Source: Xanthobacteraceae bacterium
GTDB lineage: Bacteria; Pseudomonadota; Alphaproteobacteria; Rhizobiales; Xanthobacteraceae
Direction: 5' to 3'
Length of the DNA stretch: 62,851 nucleotides
NCBI GenBank assembly: GCA_019746355.1
Contig: JAIESC010000063.1
Coordinates: 1 to 62,851, forward strand
Shown here piece by piece: positions 1 through 7,200 of the stretch (the first letter of the stretch is position 1; every line of letters begins with the position of its first letter). The position numbers were made by a program, and so were the translations under genes. Below the pieces are notes generated by a model. That model made no database searches. It saw only the letters and a list, made by a program, of their open reading frames with translations, and was not told the origin of the DNA.

Positions 1-76
1 GACTGGAGAGCCGTATGCGGGAAAACCGCACGTGCGGTTCGGAGGGCGGGGAGGCTAACACCTTCCCGACCCCTAT
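1..76 (+). ncRNA. 3' end of a group II intron (domains V and VI)
   Basis: Positions 8-40 fold as the group II catalytic hairpin: GAGCCGTATGCGG, a GAAA-type loop and the matching CCGCAC-GTGCGGTTC arm. Positions 41-72 form a second hairpin (GGGCGGGGAGG against CCTTCCCGACCCC) with an unpaired CTAAC segment that can hold the branch-point A. The intron should end near CCCCTAT at 74-76. Domains V and VI are the last two domains of these ribozymes, so the rest of the intron and any reverse transcriptase/maturase lie left of the window. The exact 3' splice site is inferred. Confidence 0.8.
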
Positions 77-161
77 CAAGCCAGCGTGACAGGTTCAAGA
101 CAGCGAAGCTGACGTGTTCCCCTCAGGTCCGAGCAGCGCGCGCCGGCAAAAGCTGCGACGG

Positions 162-467
162 TCAGCGCGGCGGCGGCCGGGAGGGGGACGCGTCAGACAT
201 GGGAGCTTGAGACTTGGGAGCTTGAGGCTTGGAAGCTTGAGACTTGGGCGCTTGAGATCTGGGCGCTTGCGCCGCTCCGGAACCTATGCGTCCTCGCGAG
301 ACCAGGAAATACTTAAGAGCATAGCCGCCGTCCCACGCCGCCATCGGTTGATCGCAGGTCACGCAGTGGACGGCGCTCTCATGATGGCCGGGTTCGGGCT
401 TGACCCGGATCAGCCGATATTCGGAGCCGCAGTGAGGGCAGGAACGGGTTTCGGCGGAACGGTCCAT
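162..467 (-). CDS. Small zinc-ribbon-like protein with a repetitive tail
   Basis: Unrecognised protein of about 101 residues. The N-terminal half has two cysteine pairs (CPHC and CVTC) about 29 residues apart, the spacing of a small zinc ribbon. A conserved-looking stretch (WDGGYALKYFLVSR) follows. The C-terminus is a low-complexity run of S-Q-A-P-K repeats encoded by a 15-bp tandem repeat. I start it at the ATG at 467 (MDRSAETRSC); a longer in-frame start at 503 is possible. Similar small CxxC proteins are common in Rhizobiales without a known role. It stands alone between the intron end and a decayed gene. Confidence 0.6.
   Translation of the reverse strand: MDRSAETRSCPHCGSEYRLIRVKPEPGHHESAVHCVTCDQPMAAWDGGYALKYFLVSRGRIGSGAAQAPRSQAPKSQASKPQAPKSQAPMSDASPSRPPPR
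191..265. repeat. 15-bp tandem repeat, about five units
   Basis: Units of 15 bp start at 206, 221, 236 and 251 with the pattern CTTGAGACTTGGGAG and a few substitutions; 191-205 is a more diverged unit. On the minus strand the array encodes the S/Q/A/P/K-rich tail of the small CxxC protein. The unit is a multiple of three, so copy-number change would keep the frame. Confidence 0.85.
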
Positions 468-730
468 GCGAGAAGCCTCAAGCGGGAGCGTCGCCAGCAC
501 CACATCACATCGACTGTGCGACCGATTTGCGGCAAATCAAAACCGCCGGCGATTTTTCCGGCAGGCCGCGGGCATGCAAAGCGGTGGGCCAATGCCCCGA
601 TAAGTGGGACAGGCGCGCGGGACAGCGCGCGCATTATCGCGCGCACACCTAGAGAGAGCAGTGCCCCTCGCGCTGACGCGAAAGCGAGTGGCCGCAAAGC
701 CGTGCCCGCGACGGTCGAACTGCGTTGCGC
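468..730. other. No convincing gene
   Basis: Open frames exist on both strands here but all give Arg/Ala/Pro-rich translations typical of high-GC shadows. The region lies between the 5' end of the small CxxC gene and the uncertain 3' end of the decayed exported protein. I see no RNA gene or clear terminator. Confidence 0.4.
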
Positions 731-1132
731 TCAATGCAGCATCCCGCCGCCCGCTGGAGCTTGCGGCAGCGGCGTGCCGGTCGGCGCGGGTGCCGGGATG
801 CCAAGTTCCGGTGACGCCCGAGTCCAGCAGACCGCCCGGCGGCACGCTGTACGGCCCGTGCCGCTTCTTCCCAGGGCGCGTGGCGTCGCTCTGCGCATCG
901 CGCGCGGCGTTGCCTTGCACGGAGGGAAGGGTGCCGCGCACCTTGCAGGCGCGGCGCGCGTCGTAGCAGGTCCTGAAGCACCAGGTCGCGCCGGGTCCCC
1001 AGTCGACACTGCAATTGAAGGTGCAGTCGACGTACTCCTGCTCGCAGTCGCGCGGTAGGATTTTTCCGAGAGCGCGAGCGGCGCGCATGCGAACAGCGCT
1101 GCGAAGATGAGCGACGTGCGGTTTTGCGTCAT
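731..1132 (-). pseudogene. Frameshifted small exported Cys-rich protein
   Basis: The ATG at 1132 begins a good signal peptide (MTQNRTSLIFAALFACAPLA). The mature-looking part (DCEQEYVDCTFNCSVDWG, then CFRTCYDARRAC) is in a different frame. The frames meet at a run of five A on the coding strand (1061-1065 on the plus strand); one extra A would join them. The cysteines are spaced like a small disulfide-rich secreted domain. The 3' end is uncertain: the mature frame continues towards 537, while a sensible C-terminus (TGTPLPQAPAGGGMLH) lies in the signal-peptide frame and stops at 731, so a second shift near 810-830 is possible. Either a decayed gene or a homopolymer sequencing error. Confidence 0.5.
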
Positions 1133-1362
1133 CACGATCCTCCCGATCTGACACAACAGCCTGAACCCGAACCGGTCGCCCCCGACGAGTTGCATTGGCA
1201 TCCGAGCATAGCCGCGACCGCATGAACAGCCGCGCCTGTTCATGCGTCGCAGCCCGCGCGCGCGGGGTTCAAGCCCGATGCAGCAGGGAAGCATTTCCGA
1301 CTTTTCAGCGCGGTTCCGCCTGCGCCGAGCAATGGAACCGGCGTTGTCGCGACAGCCTGCCG

Positions 1363-1782
1363 ATGCTTCGCAATCCGTCCGCCACGAAATCACCCGTCAC
1401 GTTGCGCCCCGCAACGCGAGCCGACTTCATCGCGATGTTCGGCAGGCCGCCGCAGCACCGTGTCCGCGCGCTTGCGGCCGAGATCGACGGCCGGCTCGTC
1501 GGCCTTGGCGGCTTTGCGCTGGTGACTCCCGGCGAAACCCACGCCTGTGGATTCTGGGTCTGCTTCATGCGCGCGAGCGATGAGCTTCGCGCCCGTCCGG
1601 TGGCGCTGCATCGCGCGGGACTTCGCATGATCCAGGAGGCGCGCAGGCTTCGCATCCGCCGGCTGGTCGCGCTTGCCGAGCCCGGCATCGAGGCGGCGGA
1701 GCGCTGGCTTCGCCGCTTCGGCTTTGTGGCGGCAGAGATCAACGGCGAAACCGTATGGGTCCTAGATCATGAGGTCATCTGA
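1363..1782 (+). CDS. Phage GNAT-like acetyltransferase domain protein
   Basis: About 139 residues from the ATG at 1363 (MLRNPSATKS), chosen because translation upstream of it is low quality. The start VTLRPATRADFIAMFGRPP resembles the first strand and helix of GNAT acetyltransferases. AAEIDGRLVGLGGFAL fits the central strands and LRRFGFVAAEINGETVW the end of the fold. In T7-like podoviruses a small GNAT-like internal virion protein lies directly before the other ejection proteins, and the next three genes fit that order. It ends 2 bp before the next ATG, so the genes are translationally close. Whether it acetylates anything is unknown. Confidence 0.65.
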   Translation: MLRNPSATKSPVTLRPATRADFIAMFGRPPQHRVRALAAEIDGRLVGLGGFALVTPGETHACGFWVCFMRASDELRARPVALHRAGLRMIQEARRLRIRRLVALAEPGIEAAERWLRRFGFVAAEINGETVWVLDHEVI

Positions 1783-1784
1783 AC

Positions 1785-2306
1785 ATGGCTGATCCCGTCA
1801 CCTCCGGCATCATGGCCGGGCTGTCGCTTGCAGGCTCCGCGGTCAGCGCCAATGGCACGCTGATGGGCGGCAAGGCCGCGGCCATCGCCGGCCAGAACGC
1901 GAAGAACGCCGCCGAGTTCACGGCGCTGCAGCAGGAGCAACAGGCCGGCGAGGCGCGCTCGGCCGCGCAGATCGCTTCGCAGGAGCGGCGGAGACAAACG
2001 CGTTATGCGCTCTCGACCTTGCGCGCCCGCGCCGCGGCCGATGGCGGCAGCGCCACCGACACCGGCGCGCTCAATCTCGCCGGCGGCATCGGCGAGCGCG
2101 GCGAGTTTGCCTCGCTGCTCGAGCTTGCCAAGGGCGAGAACACCGCGCGCGGGCAGGAGGACGCGGCGATGACGACGCGCCTGCAGGGCGACGCGGCGCT
2201 GTGGGAGGGCCTGCAGAAGCAGAAGGGCGCGCGGCTTGCCGCGCTCGGCACGCTGATCGGCGGCGCGGGCCAGGCGTTCCGCAGCTTCAACACCAAGGGG
2301 GCCTAG
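1785..2306 (+). CDS. Phage internal virion (ejection) protein, T7 gp14-like
   Basis: A 173-residue protein. The N-terminus is Gly/Ala-rich and weakly hydrophobic (MADPVTSGIMAGLSLAGSAV). A long Ala/Gln/Glu/Arg helical region follows, including EFTALQQEQQAGEARSAAQ, and then a Gly-rich C-terminus. This layout (small, amphipathic, Ala-rich, just before two very large helical proteins) is that of the second ejection protein of podoviruses, part of the channel crossing the host envelope during DNA entry. The call rests on composition, size and gene order rather than a catalytic motif. It begins 2 bp after the GNAT-like gene and ends 3 bp before the next start. Confidence 0.6.
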   Translation: MADPVTSGIMAGLSLAGSAVSANGTLMGGKAAAIAGQNAKNAAEFTALQQEQQAGEARSAAQIASQERRRQTRYALSTLRARAAADGGSATDTGALNLAGGIGERGEFASLLELAKGENTARGQEDAAMTTRLQGDAALWEGLQKQKGARLAALGTLIGGAGQAFRSFNTKGA

Positions 2307-2309
2307 TCC

Positions 2310-4298
2310 ATGGCGCAGCTTCCCGACGAAAATGTCGTCGCGCTTCCGCAGCTGGGCTCGCGGCGACCGGTCTCGTCGATTGACGTGAGCGGCTACGCGC
2401 GCGGCGCGGCGGCGATCGGCACCGGCGTCGAGGCGCTCGGCAAGGGCATCACGTCGGCGGTGAATGACCTGGCGGCGGTGCTGAACGCGCAGCGCGAATA
2501 TGCCCGCGCCAACGCGACCCTCAATGCGGCGGCAATCAAGCGCGGCAACGAAATCGAAAAGGCAACCGACCCGGCCGGTTTGCCGGAGAAGGTGGCGACG
2601 CTCGGCGAGGATACCGAGATCGCGGTCCGGCAGATCAAGGATCCGCGCGCCCGGGAGCTGCTCATGCTCGCCGCGCGCGAGCAGGGAGCGCGGCTTGCCG
2701 GCATTGCGGCCACGCGGGCGTCTCATCTCGCGCGCGAGGCCAGCAAGGCGCAGGACGTCGCCACGCTGAACGCGTTGACCGAGGGCGCGATCCAGTCGTC
2801 GGACCCGACCGCCGTGCCGATGGCGATGCAAAGCGCAAGCGACGTCATCGACGGCTGGACCTGGATGGACCGCCGCGAGGCCGACACGGCGAAGGCGCTG
2901 TTCGCGCAGGACTTCGCGGTGCGCAGGTTCGACGCGCTGCCGCTCGCCGAGCGCCAGGCGGCGTTCGCCGGCAACGGCCGCTACGCCGAGCTCGTCGCCG
3001 CCATGCCGGACGGGACCCGAAAGCAGAAGCGGGCGGCAACGCAGCGCGAGTTCGATCAGGCGCGGGCGAAAGCCTCCTACGATGCGTTCGATGTCACCCG
3101 CCAGGCGCTGGATGATGCCGCCAACGGGCTGGTGCCGCTGCCGGCATGGGAGGGCATTGCAAACGATCCGGACCTGCAGCCGGCCGACAGGGACCGTGTC
3201 CGCGCGCTCTATGACACGGCGTCGGCCGAAGCCGGAAGCGTCGGGCGGTTCATGACCCGGCTCTGGGATTGGGATGCGGGGCCGTTCGATCCCTCTGACC
3301 CGGAAGAGCGCAAGAACGCCGACAAAGCGTTCGCCCTACTGGGCCGAGACGCGCTGGCCCTGCAGACGGTGGTGCCGCGGACCCGCATCCTGCCGGCGCG
3401 AGCAGCGATGCAGTTGCACAGCTCCATGATGTCCGACGATCCGAAGCGGGTTAAGGACGCGCTGACGATCTCCGCGAATCTCTACAGCGCTTATCCGAAC
3501 ATCTTCATCGGCAGCGACGGCCAGAGCGAATTCGAGAGCAACGCGGTGGCGTTCCGCCACTATGTCGACACGCTCGGCATGACCGCGGATGAGGCGGCGG
3601 CGCGCATCATCCGCGACCGGTCGCCCGAGCATCAGGCGCGCGTGCAGGTGCGGCTCAAGGCAGAGGACGTGGACGGCAGGATCAGGCGGAGACTGAGTGT
3701 CGGCGATCTGGCGGGCGAGTTCAGTCAGGTGTCGTGGAGCGAGCCGTTCGATCCGAACGTCGGGTTCGATCCGGCCACGCATAAGGAGTTGTTCGATCAC
3801 TACACCGAACTGGTGAAGGACCGTTACCTGGAAACCGGCGACTTTGCGCTCGCGAAAATACAGGCGGCCGACCAGCTGAAGCGCATCTGGGGCGTGACAC
3901 GGGTGAACGGTTCGCAGACCGTGATGCCGTATCCGCCCGAACGCGCGCCTGCCTATGACGGCATCGAGAACGCCGCCGATCTGATCGCGGCCCATGCGGT
4001 TGAGACGATCAAGACGGGAACCGGGCAGGACGTGCCGCGCAGCTCCATCCGCCTGATGCCTGTCCCCGGAGTTACGGCCACGCAATACAAGTCCGGTCAG
4101 ACGCCGTCGTATCTGCTGACGTGGGCCGACAAGCGCGGCAATACGCAGATGCTGCTTGACGGCAAGGCGTTCCAAGCGCCGCCGGATGCGTTGCGTGCGG
4201 CACAGGATGAGGCAAGGCAACGCGACCTTGAGCGCCGCGACGAAGCCTTCGATGCCGCACAGTCCAACGCGGCGGCCGTGGTGTGGGGTGGTTCCTGA
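2310..4298 (+). CDS. Phage internal virion (ejection) protein, T7 gp15-like
   Basis: A 662-residue, largely alpha-helical protein rich in Ala, Asp, Arg and Glu, with no signal peptide or membrane span. After a short N-terminal tail (MAQLPDENVVALPQLGSRRP) come long helices typical of the third ejection protein of T7-like phages, which forms part of the tunnel for genome delivery. Identification is by size, composition and position between the gp14-like and the giant gp16-like gene. Its stop overlaps the next start by one base (TGATG), consistent with translational coupling. Confidence 0.6.
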   Translation: MAQLPDENVVALPQLGSRRPVSSIDVSGYARGAAAIGTGVEALGKGITSAVNDLAAVLNAQREYARANATLNAAAIKRGNEIEKATDPAGLPEKVATLGEDTEIAVRQIKDPRARELLMLAAREQGARLAGIAATRASHLAREASKAQDVATLNALTEGAIQSSDPTAVPMAMQSASDVIDGWTWMDRREADTAKALFAQDFAVRRFDALPLAERQAAFAGNGRYAELVAAMPDGTRKQKRAATQREFDQARAKASYDAFDVTRQALDDAANGLVPLPAWEGIANDPDLQPADRDRVRALYDTASAEAGSVGRFMTRLWDWDAGPFDPSDPEERKNADKAFALLGRDALALQTVVPRTRILPARAAMQLHSSMMSDDPKRVKDALTISANLYSAYPNIFIGSDGQSEFESNAVAFRHYVDTLGMTADEAAARIIRDRSPEHQARVQVRLKAEDVDGRIRRRLSVGDLAGEFSQVSWSEPFDPNVGFDPATHKELFDHYTELVKDRYLETGDFALAKIQAADQLKRIWGVTRVNGSQTVMPYPPERAPAYDGIENAADLIAAHAVETIKTGTGQDVPRSSIRLMPVPGVTATQYKSGQTPSYLLTWADKRGNTQMLLDGKAFQAPPDALRAAQDEARQRDLERRDEAFDAAQSNAAAVVWGGS

Positions 4299-7200
4299 TG
4301 GCAATCGTCGACATCGAGTATCCCGGTCTCGCAACGCCCATCGATACGCCGAAGGGCTTTGCCGTCACCGCGGGCCAGGACGACATCGACCACGGCTCCG
4401 AAGGGCCGGGTGTCGGGCGGGTCGCCGGCGCTGCGTTTCGGCAGGGCAACGTGGTCGCCGCGGCAGCGTCACTCGAACGGATTCCGGACCACGTGGAGGA
4501 TGGCTTCCGCACATGGGACGCGATCAAGGGCACCAAATATGCGCGCCACTGGCAGTCTTTCGTCGGCATCCGCAACTCGCGCGCGCTCGAAGTGATGAAG
4601 CGGCAGATCGATCGCGAGGAAGAAGACCGGCGTATTCTCAAAGCCGCGCCCTGGTACGTGTCGTTGCCGATGGAGCTTGCCGCCGGCGGCTCCGACCCTC
4701 TGAACTGGATCCCCGGCGGCACGTTCATTCGCGGCGTCAAAGGTGGCATCTCCATCGCGCGCTCGGCGATGAGCGTCGGAACGGCGGCTGGCGTCTCGAC
4801 GACGGCGCAGGAGCTGGTGCTGCAGGGCCTGCAGCAGACCCGGCCGCTGTCGGAAAGTGTCACCAACATCGGCGCGTCGGTGTTCATCGCCGGACTCCTC
4901 GGCGCAGGCGGCGCGAAGCTTGCCAAGAACGCGGAGTTGAGGCGCGCCGTCACGGCGGTCGATCGCGAGCTGAACGGCTATCCCGCGGTCGCCACCGGCG
5001 AGGCGCGCTATACGGTTGCCGACAGCGGCAAGCGCTTTGTCACGCTCGATGACGGCAGCGACGTGTTCGGCAACATCACGCCGGCGATCGCGCGCGAAAC
5101 GGGGCTCGATAGCGGCCCGATCCGGCTGGCGCAGGGCCAGGTTGACGCCCCACCGGCCCCCGCTCAAGGTCACACGCCGGGAGCAGCCCGCGATGCCGCC
5201 GCCGCGGCCGACGCCGCCGCGGGCCGCTCTGCCGCCCGTGAAGGTGGTATCAGCACCCCGGACAATGGCGTATCCTCCGCCCGTGGCGGCCGGACCAGCG
5301 AGGCGGAGGCCGCGCGCGCGGAGGGACGCCGGCAGGAAACAGGCACCGGACCAGGAGCCGACCATGCCGCCGGACGAGAAGGACAAGCCGCAGATCGAGC
5401 CGCCGGCCGTGCCGAGCCCGAACTTGAGCGCGGACCTGGGCTCGGACACGTCGCAAGCCGGGATGACTATGCAGGAGCTGGAGGCGTCCGACGCGATGCT
5501 GGTGAAGCGCCTGTTCCAGGCTTGGCCACCCATATGGCCGACCCGGGAGGAGCCTCGCCTGACGCGGCAGGAAGAAGCCGGATTGCCAGCGGCCCGACGG
5601 GACGGCCGTCCCGTGGACTCGAAGGAGCCCTTGGGAACCGACTTCAAGACGGACGAGGAGATAAACTCCTACGTGACCAGATGCCTGGGCGCGGCGGACA
5701 AGAAAATGACGGCGCGCAAGCAGGCATCGAAAGCCCGGCCACTGGAACCAAAAAAGAAATAACAGCCGACGGTCCGCCGCAAAAGCCGCCCGAACCGCCG
5801 GACGGCGCAAACTCCATCTCCAAATCCGAAGAGGCCGCCCCCCGGGCGGCCTCTTCGCATGAGGAACGTGCCCTCGGTCCGAACGAGGGACTCTTTACGC
5901 CCACGACCAAAGAGATTGCCGCTGCGCAGAACAGAATTGTCGACGGTCCGCCTGCATCCCATCCGAATGCCGGTCGCGACGCGGCCTCCTGGTCGCGCTT
6001 GGTGGCGCGCGTGTTCCCCTCGACCCGCGTGTCAATGGTGCCTGAAAGGTTTCTGCGCGATATCCACGGCAACGGTGCTGCTGAGACGCTCAAGCGCCTC
6101 ACGCCGGCACAACTCGCCGCCGCCGATCAAGGTCTCGTGCGGGCCCGCGCATTCAGGGAGGCTTACACCAGCGGCGAAATGAGCGTGCTAAGGACCGGCA
6201 AGCTGGTCCTGTGGTCGTTTCTGTCGCGCAAGATGCAGCCTTACTTCCAGGAGAGCATGTTCATTGATGTGTTCAAGGGAATCGATGAGTGGATCGAAAG
6301 GGCGGCGGCTGGCCGCTTCACCGAGGTCGATTTATCGAACTATGAGAAATGGGCGCGATCAGTAGCACCGGGAGGGTCTCGTCGGCCCGGGGCCAGCGCG
6401 ACACTCAATCTGATTGAGTTCGGGCAGCACTTTCTGATCAAAATGTCGAAACAGAATGTAGAAGGCGTGACGCATCTGCAGCGCCTTCACGAGATGCTGT
6501 CCGATCCAAACATGACCGGGCAACAGATCAGGCGCGAGTTCCTGACATTTGGTGGGGACTCGGGCGTCGGCAACAAGGCCATTTCGCTCACGCTGCTGAT
6601 GGCCGGGCATACCGACGTCATGGTGCTGGATCGCGTTCAGATACGGGCGATGTTCGGCAGCGGCGTGAACGTCAATCACTATGCAGCTCTGCTCGCAGAC
6701 GCGCGCGGACTCCTGATTTATGAAGCAATCGAGCGCGAACTGGCCGAGCGCATTAACAAAATCTACGCTGCCGCCGGCAGGCCTGACGGTGCGAGCATCG
6801 GGCGCTATCACTGGGAGACTTGGCAGGCACATTCCGGGCAGGAGGCATCGCACGAGACGGTTGCGGCGATCCTGCCGCGCGGCAACGCCAGCGCCAAAGC
6901 CCTTTCCGAAGTCAGGGGCAGGCAGGGCGAATTCAGCACTTATAGCCACGGGGCGACCTACGGGGTCGACGACGCCGGGGTGCCTTATTACACTTACCCG
7001 AAGTTATCCGGCGGAGTGCATGCTTTCTCGGTACCGGCGTTTCGCGAGTTCTTGGACGAAATCAGGAAGCCGTCGTCGCGTGTTGTGAAGCCCGGTTTCA
7101 AGATTACGAAGGATGGAGATCTCAATGTCCCCTGGATCGAACGACAAGGACAAGGCATCGACCGACAAAAACTCGACGAAACCGCAAGCCGACTCGCAGA

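Noticed and set aside
1767..2831. 354-residue minus-strand frame opposite the ejection genes
   Set aside because: Arg/His/Leu-rich shadow; the plus strand has continuous, tightly spaced phage genes.
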